Counted from the first letter of the stretch, positions 15,605-24,303 are shown. The stretch: 64,000 bases of DNA from Bacteroidetes bacterium GWF2_38_335 (GCA_001769535.1 MEOH01000011.1:62001-126000), one strand, 5' to 3'. The notes: generated from the letters alone by a model not told the origin. Made by a program: numbers and translations.

Positions 15605-16534
15605 ATGAAAATAGCAATAATCGGAGCAGGCGGAGTAGGTGGGTATTTTGGAGCCAGAATGGCAAAAGCCGGTTTTGATGTTACTTTCCTCGCCAGGGGA
15701 GAGCATTTAAAGGCAATTAAAAAAAACGGACTGACAGTTAAAAGCATCTCCGGTGATTTTCATTTAAACAACGTAAAAGCTACAGACAATATTCAGGATT
15801 TAAAAGAAATTGATCTGGTTATTCTTGCTGTTAAAGCATGGCAGATTAAAGAAATCCGTGACGATATAAAAACCATAATTCATTCGAACAGCACGATTAT
15901 CCCTTTGCAAAATGGAGTCTTAGCTACTGAAGAATTAATGGAATCAATTGATAAATCAAATATTCTTGGCGGTTTATGCAGGATAATCAGCAAAATTGAA
16001 GCACCTGGTGTTATTAACCATTTTGGGGTGACTCCGGCAATCGTTTTTGGCGAACTTAATAAATCTGATTCAGAACGAACCCGAAATCTCAAAACAATTT
16101 TTGATAAAGCAGAGATTGGCTCAAAAATATCCAACGACATCGAATCAGAAATCTGGAAAAAATTTATTGCCATTTGCGTCAGCGGTCTACTGGCCGTTAC
16201 CAAAACAACTTATGGCGAATTAAGGGAATTAAGAGAAACCCGGCAAATGATGATTGACTTGCTGAATGAGATTTATCTGATTTCTCAGAAAGCCGGAGTG
16301 GCCATTGAGTCTGGCTTTGTTGAAAAAAGCGTATCTTTCATTGAAACATTCCCTTATGATTCAACTTCTTCATTAACCCGCGATGTATGGGAGGGACGAC
16401 CTTCTGAAATTGATTACCAAAACGGAACAGTAATCAAACTCGGTGAAAAATACGGCGTTGAAACTCCGGTCAACCGATTTATTTATAACTGCATTCTGCC
16501 GTCGGAACTAAAGGCCAGAGGGTTGAAAAAATAA
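15605..16534 (+). CDS. panE: 2-dehydropantoate 2-reductase
   Basis: A 309-residue cytoplasmic enzyme that reduces ketopantoate to pantoate with NADPH in pantothenate and CoA synthesis. The N-terminus has the Rossmann loop GAGGVGGYFGARMAKAG, followed by FLARGEHLKAI and the conserved LVILAVKAWQ and IIPLQNGV segments. The C-terminal domain has the family's SSLTRDVWEGRPSEIDYQNG. Length is normal. It stands alone, not next to other pan genes. Related ApbA-family reductases can act on other keto acids, so panE is likely but not certain. Confidence 0.88.
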   Translation: MKIAIIGAGGVGGYFGARMAKAGFDVTFLARGEHLKAIKKNGLTVKSISGDFHLNNVKATDNIQDLKEIDLVILAVKAWQIKEIRDDIKTIIHSNSTIIPLQNGVLATEELMESIDKSNILGGLCRIISKIEAPGVINHFGVTPAIVFGELNKSDSERTRNLKTIFDKAEIGSKISNDIESEIWKKFIAICVSGLLAVTKTTYGELRELRETRQMMIDLLNEIYLISQKAGVAIESGFVEKSVSFIETFPYDSTSSLTRDVWEGRPSEIDYQNGTVIKLGEKYGVETPVNRFIYNCILPSELKARGLKK

Positions 16535-16606
16535 AATCCGAATCAGAACAGGATCTATGCATCCTTTCCAAAAATTAATTGTCTTTAAGAGAAATAAAAC
16601 CAAATT

Positions 16607-17227
16607 ATGACCAAAACATTATTCTTATTTATTGTTGTAATTATTTTCGTGAGCAGTTATGGTGATTTAAAAGGACAGGAGAGGGCCATTCCCGTAAATA
16701 TTTCCCTGTTTAACGAATCAACTGCCATTCCTTTCACAAGATTTTTTTCCACCCCAGCTCATCCCGGCATTCTAGTCGGAACTGAATTTAATTATAAGGA
16801 AAAGGAACATTCCAGACTTTTTCAAACGGCCAATATATCATACTTCTATCACAATTACCTCGCTCAGGGAGCTGGAATTAATACTGAACTGGGTTATGAA
16901 CGCACGTTAAAGTCAGGTCTGGCTTTTGAAGGTCTGTTCGGGATTGGTTATATGCACACTTTTGCCACAACCGAAGAGTTTTCATTTTCAGATGGGCAAT
17001 ACCTTAAAAAGACTGACAAAGGAAATGCAAGATTATTCCCTTCTTTCTCCATTGATATTGGGTATTATCTGAAAAAAGGAGAAATAAACAATGGTAAAAT
17101 TTTTATCAGGTACCAGTTATGGGCCGAATATCCTTATTCTCCTGATTTTATTCCAGTCATGACTCATGTCAATTTGCATGTCGGGGCAAAATTCTTTATA
17201 AACAAAAAAGCAAAGAAAAATGACTAA
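16607..17227 (+). CDS. Exported protein, probable outer-membrane barrel
   Basis: A 206-residue protein with a signal peptide (MTKTLFLFIVVIIFVSSYGD, probable cleavage near KGQ). The mature part alternates polar and aromatic residues in short strands (ANISYFYHNYLAQGAGINTE, ALEF-like strands, FIRYQLWAEYPYS) and ends near HVNLHVGAKFFIN, consistent with a small barrel. Its stop overlaps the start of the serine-hydrolase gene by 8 bp, so the two are a pair. Function unknown. Confidence 0.7.
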   Translation: MTKTLFLFIVVIIFVSSYGDLKGQERAIPVNISLFNESTAIPFTRFFSTPAHPGILVGTEFNYKEKEHSRLFQTANISYFYHNYLAQGAGINTELGYERTLKSGLAFEGLFGIGYMHTFATTEEFSFSDGQYLKKTDKGNARLFPSFSIDIGYYLKKGEINNGKIFIRYQLWAEYPYSPDFIPVMTHVNLHVGAKFFINKKAKKND

Positions 17228-18398
17228 AATAATATACATCTCACTTGTGTTGCTCCTGTTGTACTCCTGTAGAAAAGGAGAGGACATCAAACCTGAGTTT
17301 TATGACTGTAGCTTCAATTTTGCCGACAGCAGTGCTGCAAACCCTGACAATAATAAATATCAGGCATTATTGGATGAAATGACATCAAACGGAGTGGTGG
17401 GAGTGACCATGTCGGTGTATCGCCCGCAGACAGGTATGTGGGTCGGGGCAAGCGGAAAATCTGACCTGCATAATGACGTGGATATGAAGCCCTGCAATAT
17501 ATCCAGGGTTGGCTCCACGGTGAAAATGTTTACTGCTGTTACTGTTTTGCTGCTTAAAGAGGAAGGTAAACTTGATCTGGACGATAAAATTTCCGATTAT
17601 TTGCAGGGAGATGTAATTGATAATATTGAAAATGCCGATATAGCAACCATCCGGCAGTTACTTCAACATTCATCAGGAATATACAATTATATTCAGAACC
17701 TTGAATTCCAGACTGCCTCGCTGAATGACCTGATCAGGGAATGGAAACCCGAAGATTTATTGAAATACGCATATAATAAAAAGGCCTATTTTCAATCGGA
17801 TGAAGATGTGAGATATTCAAATACCGGCTATATTTTGCTGGGAATGTTGATTGAAAAAATTGAGGGAAAACCATTTTATGAGGTTTTTGAGGAGAAATTA
17901 TTTGGTCCCTTGGGAATGACACTGACAAAATTTGCAGCTAAAGATCATGTTCCGGAAGGAATAGTCCGGGGTTATATTGACATGTACAGCAATTTGCAGG
18001 TTCTGGAAAGCACCTATTTCAGCGGTTGGGATTATTATACTGCCGATGGCGGATTGATATCAAATCCTTACGACATGAGTGTTTTCTTTCAGACATTAAT
18101 GAATGGGCAGATTGTTAGTGATCAGTCACTAAATGAAATGCTGACATGGAAAATGCCTGATGAAACTGACCCTGGGTTCTTTCCAATTTACTACGGATTG
18201 GGAATCTTTAAAATTGAAACATCTAAGGGAATTGCTTATATGCACAGTGGTGATGCTATCGGCTATTATGCCAATATGCTATATTTTCCTGATGACAGCA
18301 CTACTATAGTGTATGCCGTAAACAGCAATTACGGAAAGATTGACCAGTTTGTATCGACAAAAGAAGCCATGGAAAACATACTTGATGTATTGAAATAA
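17220..18398 (+). CDS. Beta-lactamase-fold serine hydrolase, lipoprotein
   Basis: A 392-residue protein of the class C beta-lactamase/DD-peptidase-like family. A lipobox ends at C17 (LLLLYSC). The SxxK motif is S99-T-V-K102, the YxN motif is Y199-S-N201, and a third motif HSG lies near residue 342. Members include esterases, D-aminopeptidases and DD-carboxypeptidases, and resistance activity is not implied. Overlap with the preceding exported-protein gene suggests both work in the envelope. Confidence 0.88.
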   Translation: MTKIIYISLVLLLLYSCRKGEDIKPEFYDCSFNFADSSAANPDNNKYQALLDEMTSNGVVGVTMSVYRPQTGMWVGASGKSDLHNDVDMKPCNISRVGSTVKMFTAVTVLLLKEEGKLDLDDKISDYLQGDVIDNIENADIATIRQLLQHSSGIYNYIQNLEFQTASLNDLIREWKPEDLLKYAYNKKAYFQSDEDVRYSNTGYILLGMLIEKIEGKPFYEVFEEKLFGPLGMTLTKFAAKDHVPEGIVRGYIDMYSNLQVLESTYFSGWDYYTADGGLISNPYDMSVFFQTLMNGQIVSDQSLNEMLTWKMPDETDPGFFPIYYGLGIFKIETSKGIAYMHSGDAIGYYANMLYFPDDSTTIVYAVNSNYGKIDQFVSTKEAMENILDVLK

Positions 18399-18452
18399 AA
18401 GAATAATACTAAAATTTTTTGCTGGTTATAACAGACATATTTATGAAATGAT

Positions 18453-18460
18453 TACCTTTG
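18453..18460 (+). promoter_or_regulatory. Possible -7 box TACCTTTG
   Basis: An exact match to TAnnTTTG ends 4 bp before the ATG at 18465. No -33 TTTG is found at usual spacing. If used, the transcript would have almost no leader. Confidence 0.25.
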
Positions 18461-18464
18461 TGGC

Positions 18465-18866
18465 ATGATTAAGAAAAATCACCATATCGTTGATTCATTT
18501 TCAGGTTTACTGGTTGCTGTACTGTTTCTGCTGTTGATGATTTCTTTTTCTGAAAAATCTGATGTAAGAAAAATAAATCTTGCACAGGATGAACTTGCAC
18601 AGGATTTATTTTCAGATAACCATCCAGCGATAGCTTATTTTCCGGAAAGTAATACCAAACTATCAAAAGATGCATTTTTATTGACAGATAAAATTTATCT
18701 TAAAAAGATAACTGTCAACTTTTTGATTGATCTTGAAAATCAAAAAACAAAACTAGCTTTATCATGTTTCCGGAATATTCATTTTGCTATTGATATATTA
18801 TCAGTTTACAGAAATTATAATTTATTGTTTTTACCCCGTTCGGTTGAATTACCACTTGTTGCATAA
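18465..18866 (+). CDS. Small single-pass membrane-anchored protein, unknown
   Basis: A 133-residue protein with one N-terminal hydrophobic helix (residues about 13-29, SGLLVAVLFLLLMISF) followed by a polar extracytoplasmic part containing LAQDELAQDLF, a short internal duplication. No known motif. The gene stands alone, 66 bp after the serine-hydrolase gene and 62 bp before the next lipoprotein gene. It may be a real but lineage-specific gene. Confidence 0.5.
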   Translation: MIKKNHHIVDSFSGLLVAVLFLLLMISFSEKSDVRKINLAQDELAQDLFSDNHPAIAYFPESNTKLSKDAFLLTDKIYLKKITVNFLIDLENQKTKLALSCFRNIHFAIDILSVYRNYNLLFLPRSVELPLVA

Positions 18867-18928
18867 TCCGGAACAATATTTTTTATGACGCCTTCTCAGG
18901 CAATTTATTACCTTAAATTTTATTAAAA

Positions 18929-19789
18929 ATGAAAACAATAATATATTTATTAATAGCAATTATCCTGTTTGGATGTATTGCCACTTGTGAAACAAAAAAA
19001 ACTGCACCCAAGGAAAATTCGATAGTAATCGAGACAGTTGATAAAGGCATTTCGGATGATTTATTAAATGAATCAGCGGAAATTATTGCAAAAAGATTGA
19101 AAAGTTTCAGTAAGGAAGATTTCAACATTGAAGTCAACGAAGAAGACAATCAAATCATCATTTTATATTCAGGGAAGCCTGAAATGAGTTTTATTAAGAA
19201 GTTGATTGTGCAAAAAGGTAATTTTGGTTTTTATGAAACCTATGGACAGGATAGTTTGGCAATTCTCCTTAATGACACCAATAAACTGTTTTCCCTGCTT
19301 AAAACCAACCCGGGAAACAATTCAGCTTCAATAGCAGGTTGCGTTACAGTATCTGAAGTTGCAGCAATTGATGAGTATCTATTTACAGTAAAAATAGAAA
19401 ACTGTAAATTTGCCTGGACTAAACCGGGAACATATCAGGAAGTCTGCTTATATGCCCTTAAAACCTGTAAAAACAACATAGGTGTTATTAGAAACTCTGG
19501 TATTAAGAGTATCAAATATGCCAGAGATAAAGTAAGCGGTGGACATGGAATAGAAATCAGCTTAAAGAAGCCTGAAGCCGAAAAATGGGCAGAAGTTACA
19601 AAATTGAACTTGAACAGGGCAGTGGCAATTGTTTTGGATGGTGAAGTGATATGTGCTCCTGTTGTTAAATCTGTTATAAGTGGAGGAAATTGTTCAATTA
19701 CCGGTGATTTTTCTGAAAATGAAATGCTTTATATTGTTGCAATGGCAGGCAACAGTATGCTTCCTGCAGATTTTGAAATTGTAGAATAA
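18929..19789 (+). CDS. Lipoprotein with SecD/SecDF P1-like periplasmic domain
   Basis: A 286-residue lipoprotein (lipobox LFGC, C16). Residues ~35-90 resemble the P1 base of SecD (SAEIIAKRLKSFSKEDFNIE, then KLIVQKGNFGFYETYG). The last ~100 residues resemble the P1 head: GIEISLKKPEAEKWAEVT, then LDGEVICAPVV and ITGDFSENEM. In SecD this domain sits in the periplasm and helps release translocated proteins. Here there are no transmembrane helices beyond the signal and no SecF, so it is a free-standing domain tethered to a membrane. Role unknown. Confidence 0.75.
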   Translation: MKTIIYLLIAIILFGCIATCETKKTAPKENSIVIETVDKGISDDLLNESAEIIAKRLKSFSKEDFNIEVNEEDNQIIILYSGKPEMSFIKKLIVQKGNFGFYETYGQDSLAILLNDTNKLFSLLKTNPGNNSASIAGCVTVSEVAAIDEYLFTVKIENCKFAWTKPGTYQEVCLYALKTCKNNIGVIRNSGIKSIKYARDKVSGGHGIEISLKKPEAEKWAEVTKLNLNRAVAIVLDGEVICAPVVKSVISGGNCSITGDFSENEMLYIVAMAGNSMLPADFEIVE

Positions 19790-19810
19790 ATAAACTGCAT
19801 AAACGGGTTA

Positions 19811-19881
19811 TACCGACTGCATATATGTATTAGTCCAATTTGCATTTATGCTTATTGGATAATACATATATTGCATCGGTA
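19811..19881. repeat. Large imperfect palindrome between convergent genes
   Basis: The left arm 19811-19839 and right arm 19854-19881 are near-perfect inverted copies (TACCGACTGCATATATGTAT... against ...ATACATATATTGCATCGGTA), with a 14-nt loop. There is no T-tract, so it is not an obvious terminator. It lies between the plus-strand lipoprotein gene and minus-strand rsmD. Confidence 0.65.
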
Positions 19882-19997
19882 TTTCCTTTGTAATTACAAA
19901 ATTTCCTTTGTATTTTACAATTGTTATTTTGTTTGTTGCATGAAATCAATAAGTTTTTTGGAGTGTGTAATATTGCTGAAATTATAGAATCACAGGA

Positions 19998-20543
19998 TCA
20001 TTTGGTTTCGTTTTCAGCGAAAATACTAAAATGCACCTGTCCGTATTTTCGCAATTCTTTGAACCTTTCATGGTCAGCAAAAGAATTTCTTTCACCGTGT
20101 TCGAGGATAAGCCATCCATCTTCTAAAAGCAATTGCCTTTCAAAAACCAACTGGGGTATTTTTTCAAACCCGTCCATGTCATAGGGCGGGTCGGCAAAAA
20201 TGATATCGTATTTTTCTGTAGTGTTTTTGAGAAATTTAAAAGCATCGGATTGAATTGCCCTGAAGTTTACGAACTCCATTCTCGCTGATGTGGATTCAAT
20301 AAACTGGATTTGTTTGTGGTTGATATCCACCGCCCTGACGAAAGGGCACCCCCTTGATCCGAATTCGTAGCTTATGCATCCGGTTCCGGCAAACAGGTCA
20401 AGCACCCTGATTTCTTCAAAATCAAAATTATTATTCAGGATATTGAACAATGCTTCACGGGCAAAATCGGTTGTGGGCCTCACACTCATGTTTTTTGGTG
20501 CGATTATTTGTTTGCCCTTGTATTTTCCGCTGATTATTCGCAC
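19998..20543 (-). CDS. rsmD: 16S rRNA (guanine966-N2)-methyltransferase
   Basis: A 181-residue enzyme of normal RsmD length that methylates G966 of 16S rRNA using S-adenosylmethionine. The family start MRIISGKYKGKQI is followed by VRPTTDFAREALFNIL, the SAM-binding loop LDLFAGTG (48-55) and the catalytic DPPYD (118-122). Its start overlaps the end of the upstream DUF3822 gene by 10 bp, a pairing known in Bacteroidota. Confidence 0.95.
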   Translation of the reverse strand: MRIISGKYKGKQIIAPKNMSVRPTTDFAREALFNILNNNFDFEEIRVLDLFAGTGCISYEFGSRGCPFVRAVDINHKQIQFIESTSARMEFVNFRAIQSDAFKFLKNTTEKYDIIFADPPYDMDGFEKIPQLVFERQLLLEDGWLILEHGERNSFADHERFKELRKYGQVHFSIFAENETK

Positions 20544-21382
20544 TGTGGTAAATTTAAAAAATGAGTAAAAGCATGAACTGGCAGTTCGTTGAATTTGTAT
20601 GATCTTGATTGAATGTCAGATGGTATTTCAAGCGAAATGTTTCGAATGTATCTGGAAAAGCCTGTCCACAGTTCATCATGCTTCTGTATCTCGCCTGAAA
20701 GACAAAGATCTGATTTGTCAGGACTAATTTTAAACTGCTCATAAAGGTTCAGGGTATAATATAAAATATCCTGAATGGCAGAAAAACTGTAAGAATTGAA
20801 TAGTTCAAACCTGGCAGATTTAATCAGACAGATGTCAATATTATTTCCTGTTACAGAAATGTGAATGCGGTCCGAATTGCTTTTGCCCTTTCCCTGATGC
20901 AAAGCATTTTCAATAAGCGGCTGTGATTGGTGAAAATATTGGACATTGCTGAATTTTTTATCTATCAGCTCTTTGATTTTCAAACTAACAGGAAATAATG
21001 TATAACTGTTTATTTTATGTATTTTATTAAACAAAACAGTTTCATCTTCAATTGAATCAAAATTAAATCCGGCAAGTTCCTTAATATGTTGCTGATCAAA
21101 AAGGGGAAGTGGAATCAGAGTGGACCTTGATTCCTGAAAAAGCACCCTTACTTTTTTGTAATTTCTTGACAGGTATTCTTCGTTTTCAAATATCTCTGAA
21201 ATTTTTTCAGGATAATGCTTGGGATCAAAAGCGATGGGAAAATGTTTAATCCCGATATATTTATTTCTTATTTCATCGAGAATACAAAAAGAAAATCCAT
21301 CCGCTGATAAGCGGATGGACAGACTATAATTTGATGTTTGATTTATATCTGATGTTTCGTCGAAAGCAACTATGTTGTTCAA
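20534..21382 (-). CDS. DUF3822 family protein
   Basis: A 282-residue cytoplasmic protein with an actin/ASKHA-like pattern: it opens YSLSIRLSADGFSFCILDEI, has a central SDRIHISVTGNNIDICLIKS and a C-terminal LCLSGEIQKHDELW. This fits the DUF3822 family, which sits directly upstream of rsmD in many Bacteroidota, as here (10-bp overlap). Biochemical function is not established. The co-occurrence hints at a link with rRNA modification but is not proof. Confidence 0.82.
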   Translation of the reverse strand: MNNIVAFDETSDINQTSNYSLSIRLSADGFSFCILDEIRNKYIGIKHFPIAFDPKHYPEKISEIFENEEYLSRNYKKVRVLFQESRSTLIPLPLFDQQHIKELAGFNFDSIEDETVLFNKIHKINSYTLFPVSLKIKELIDKKFSNVQYFHQSQPLIENALHQGKGKSNSDRIHISVTGNNIDICLIKSARFELFNSYSFSAIQDILYYTLNLYEQFKISPDKSDLCLSGEIQKHDELWTGFSRYIRNISLEIPSDIQSRSYKFNELPVHAFTHFLNLPQCE

Positions 21383-21421
21383 TCCAGTAATATTATTTAA
21401 TTAATATCAGTATATATAGTC

Positions 21422-21545
21422 GAGTGTCTGAGCTATAAAGTTCGATAACGAGGCCTGCGAAACTCCAAAAAGCGGAGTTTACTAATGTAAATGAGCATTT
21501 TTGGAGTAAGCATAACGAAGTTAGCGGGCTTTATAGACAGACGCT
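21422..21545. repeat. 124-bp palindromic intergenic element with nested hairpins
   Basis: Outer arms 21422-21452 and 21516-21545 are imperfect inverted copies. Inside, AAACTCC (21460-21466) pairs with GGAGTTT (21474-21480), while ACTCCAAAAA (21462-21471) pairs perfectly with TTTTTGGAGT (21498-21507), so two inner hairpins exclude each other. It lies between two minus-strand genes (DUF3822 and the 289-aa membrane protein). It looks like a dispersed palindromic repeat or small non-autonomous element. Confidence 0.65.
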
Positions 21546-21546
21546 A

Positions 21547-22416
21547 TTAATCCCAGTTACCTGCGCCACCATTAGGCGTAGTAATATCTCCCACTTTTAG
21601 CCCCTGAAATCTGTTCAGGTTTTTCAGTTCATCGTTAAAATTTATAATCAGCTGCTTATCCATTCCGTTAAGAATCACAGTGTTTAGCACACTAACTTCA
21701 AATACAGGCTGTTCTGAAGCCAAAGCGGTTACCATTCCAGCCTGTAACAAAAACGATTCGTTTTCAGCAAATGGTACAATCATAATTTTATCTACATCAT
21801 AACCCTTAGGGTAAAGGTCTTTCGGGAATAATTTTTCATGAACCGGAATCATTGTTGTATCCCTGATAACATAGCCTTTCCTTACAGCTTCATCTTCGGT
21901 CATTCCTTCAGGGGCTCTGCTCCTGATCAGACCAAGTGCTATTCCGCGAGCTTCATCTAGTTGTATTTCCATTATGGAATCAGGATTGTTGTCCATTCCA
22001 ATTCTTTCGAGCACATCCCTGGTAATTTCTATATTTAGTTCTTTAGCTTTATCCTTGGTTAAGGATTCCATCAATTCACCGTTCATTCTTACAAATGGCA
22101 GTGAGTCATTTTTGATGAAATTGACTAACACGTCCCATTTGTCGGTGTATTTGCCGTATTTTTCCTCATAAGCAAATTCTGCATCACGAATTTCAATAAG
22201 TTTTTTCTTAACAGCTTCATATCTGATTTCTTTTTCAGCGTTAAATCTAATCGGTTGCATGATGCTTTCATAAATAAAATAAGCTAAAGCTAAAGTACCC
22301 ACTGATAATACAATTATAAATGGTATTTTTATCGCAGGAACAGCAACAAGAATTTTATTTGTGAAAACTCCCAGTATTATTAATACCAAGACCAGAATTA
22401 CTAAAAGTGTTGACAT
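21547..22416 (-). CDS. Membrane-anchored protein, unknown function
   Basis: A 289-residue protein with two N-terminal transmembrane helices (residues about 3-20 and 30-49), a short helical stretch rich in Glu/Lys (AEKEIRYEAVKKKLIEIRDA) and a long extracytoplasmic domain with a YEEKYGKYTDKWDVL motif. That motif recalls type IV pilin-like exported domains in which a sequence near FAYEEKYGKY follows the helix. A conserved Bacteroidota family is likely but its function is not known to me. A TAnnTTTG-type box (TAAATTTG, complement at 22454-22461) lies upstream. Confidence 0.72.
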   Translation of the reverse strand: MSTLLVILVLVLIILGVFTNKILVAVPAIKIPFIIVLSVGTLALAYFIYESIMQPIRFNAEKEIRYEAVKKKLIEIRDAEFAYEEKYGKYTDKWDVLVNFIKNDSLPFVRMNGELMESLTKDKAKELNIEITRDVLERIGMDNNPDSIMEIQLDEARGIALGLIRSRAPEGMTEDEAVRKGYVIRDTTMIPVHEKLFPKDLYPKGYDVDKIMIVPFAENESFLLQAGMVTALASEQPVFEVSVLNTVILNGMDKQLIINFNDELKNLNRFQGLKVGDITTPNGGAGNWD

Positions 22417-22511
22417 ATATTTTTACTTTTTTTAATAATTAATAATGCGGTGGCAAATTTAATTTTTTTTTTATTCATATTATTGCATTCGTAAAAATTT
22501 AACAGAAAAAA

Positions 22512-23933
22512 ATGCTGCATAACCATATTTCAGAAATATTTCTTAAAAACATGGGTTTTTTGCCCACCATCGGACAAAAAAATCTGATTGCACATCTTTC
22601 CGCTTTTATTTCAGACAGCAAAAATCATGCAACTTTTTTAATAAAAGGTTTTGCCGGAACAGGAAAAACCACTATGGTCAATGCCCTGGTTAAAACTCTG
22701 GCTGAATTTTCAATTGATGCAGTTCTAATGGCACCAACGGGCAGGGCAGCTAAGGTCCTGTCTTCTTATACCGGAAAAGATGCCTTTACCATACATAAAA
22801 AAATATACCGACAAAGAAGCAGCAATGAGGGCTTTGGAGTATTTGCAGTTAATTTTAATCCCGCAAAAAATACTTTTTTTATAGTTGATGAAGCCTCAAT
22901 GCTTTCTAATTCCCAGGGTGATTTTTCACCTTTTGGATCGGGAAAGCTGTTAACTGATCTTATAGATTTTGTTTTTTCAGGGCAAAACTGTAAATTGATT
23001 CTGATTGGCGATACAGCTCAGCTTCCGCCTGTCGGACTAGATATTTCCCCTGCACTTGATATCCGCGAGTTAAGATATTGTGGTCTTGATGTGAGTGAAG
23101 CTTTCTTAAAGGATATTGTCAGGCAATCAGAAGATTCAGGGATTCTCATGAACGCAACAGCTATTAGAAATATTATTGATTCAGGAAAAGTTGACATTCC
23201 CATTTTGCATATTGATGGATTTGATGATGTGGTGCCTGTCACTGGAAATGATTTACTCGAATTTATCAACGATTCCTATGACAAAAACGGCGTGGAAAAC
23301 ACTATTGTTATTACAAGGTCAAATAAAAGGGCAAACCAGTTTAATCAGGGAATACGCAACAAAATTCTGTGGCGTGAAAGCGAATTGGAATCAGGTGACC
23401 TGCTGATGGTTGTCAAAAATAATTATCATTGGATGAAAGACAATCGTGAGATTAACTTCATTGCAAACGGTGATATTATCAGGGTGGCAAGAGTTAAAAA
23501 AATTTATGAACAATTTGGTTTGCGTTTTGCAGATATTACCGCTGTGTTTGCAGATTATAATGATCTTGAGGCCGATATGAAAATAATTCTGGACACCCTG
23601 ACTTCTGAAGGCCCATCTTTAACAGCTGATGAAAATAAAAAACTTTATTATTCTGTACTCGAAGAATATGCAGATGCAAAAAACAAAAAGGAACTTAATG
23701 AGAAAATTAAATCCGATCCTCATTTTAATGCCCTTCAGGTAAAATATGCTTATGCAATCACCGGACACAAAGCACAGGGTGGACAATGGGATACGGTTTT
23801 TCTTGATCAGGGGTATTTTAAACCCGAAATGAATAATACTGAATTTCTCCGCTGGCTTTATACCGGATTTACCAGACCAACCAAAAAACTGTTTCTGGTT
23901 AATTTTAATGCTTGCTTTTTTGACAGTCAATAG
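22512..23933 (+). CDS. RecD-like ATP-dependent DNA helicase (UvrD/SF1B family)
   Basis: A 473-residue helicase. Walker A is GFAGTGKT at residues 46-53, followed by MAPTGRAAKVLSSYTGK, Walker B IVDEASML, motif III ILIGDTAQLPPVG and the C-terminal UvrD_C_2 signature YAITGHKAQGGQWDTVFLDQ with FTRPTKKLFLVN. It is shorter than RecD/RecD2 because the N-terminal extension is absent, a common form in Bacteroidota. It unwinds DNA with ATP in repair or recombination. No RecB or RecC is nearby. Confidence 0.92.
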   Translation: MLHNHISEIFLKNMGFLPTIGQKNLIAHLSAFISDSKNHATFLIKGFAGTGKTTMVNALVKTLAEFSIDAVLMAPTGRAAKVLSSYTGKDAFTIHKKIYRQRSSNEGFGVFAVNFNPAKNTFFIVDEASMLSNSQGDFSPFGSGKLLTDLIDFVFSGQNCKLILIGDTAQLPPVGLDISPALDIRELRYCGLDVSEAFLKDIVRQSEDSGILMNATAIRNIIDSGKVDIPILHIDGFDDVVPVTGNDLLEFINDSYDKNGVENTIVITRSNKRANQFNQGIRNKILWRESELESGDLLMVVKNNYHWMKDNREINFIANGDIIRVARVKKIYEQFGLRFADITAVFADYNDLEADMKIILDTLTSEGPSLTADENKKLYYSVLEEYADAKNKKELNEKIKSDPHFNALQVKYAYAITGHKAQGGQWDTVFLDQGYFKPEMNNTEFLRWLYTGFTRPTKKLFLVNFNACFFDSQ

Positions 23934-23952
23934 TAAATCAAAGGAAAGGAGA

Positions 23953-24057
23953 TACCGTGCATAAAATACACGGCAACCCCCTAGGCATCTACGTTGCAGA
24001 TAACAACCAACCACAAAGTGGTTCCCCAACCATACCTATGGGTTTCAACCCGTAGAA
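23953..24057. repeat. Triple-hairpin repeat, copy 1
   Basis: This 105-bp unit starts TACCGTGCATAAAATACACGG and ends ACCCGTAGAAG. It contains three small inverted repeats: around ATCTACGTTGCAGAT, ACCACAAAGTGGT and GGGTTTCAACCC. It is about 85-90% identical to the second copy 141 bp downstream. It lies in the 416-bp gap between the helicase gene and the redox operon, where no gene is seen. Confidence 0.8.
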
Positions 24058-24093
24058 GAGTATAACTCGCATAATTTGACTTTAAGTTTTAAA

Positions 24094-24198
24094 TACCGCA
24101 CATAAAAACACACGGCAACTCCCAGGCATCTGCGTTGCAGATAAAACCAACCACGAAGTGGTTCCCCAATCATACCTGCGGGTTTTAACCCGTAGAAG
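24094..24198. repeat. Triple-hairpin repeat, copy 2
   Basis: Second direct copy of the 105-bp unit, starting TACCGCACATAAAAACACACGG. The hairpin cores ATCTGCGTTGCAGAT, ACCACGAAGTGGT and CGGGTTTTAACCCG are all retained. Several differences from copy 1 preserve or improve the pairing, for example TGCGTTGCA against TACGTTGCA, which suggests selection on structure. The 36-bp spacer between copies is AT-rich and unrelated. Confidence 0.8.
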
Positions 24199-24295
24199 CC
24201 CATCAATCTACATATCTACATTTGTCTATTATTTATAATTGTTCCAAATTATTTCAATTTGTGTAATTTATGATTTTTTTAACAATCAAAAGATA

Positions 24296-24303
24296 TAATT
24301 TTG
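24296..24303 (+). promoter_or_regulatory. Candidate -7 box (TAATTTTG) for the redox operon
   Basis: An exact TAnnTTTG match lies 46 bp before the ATG of the first gene of the 24350-28723 cluster. A TTTG is present only too far upstream (24258-24261), and a T-run at 24274-24280 may serve as a weak -33 region. Confidence 0.4.

Noticed and set aside
17220-18398. Antibiotic-resistance beta-lactamase
   Set aside because: Motifs show the serine beta-lactamase fold only; the lipoprotein form and context fit a general esterase or peptidase of the family.
23619-24029. Minus-strand frame of 136 codons over the helicase end and repeat 1
   Set aside because: Mostly antisense to a confident helicase gene; composition is low-complexity and the start lies in the repeat.
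23953-24198. CRISPR-like array
   Set aside because: Only two copies of a 105-bp unit, with internal hairpins and one 36-bp spacer; no cas genes nearby.
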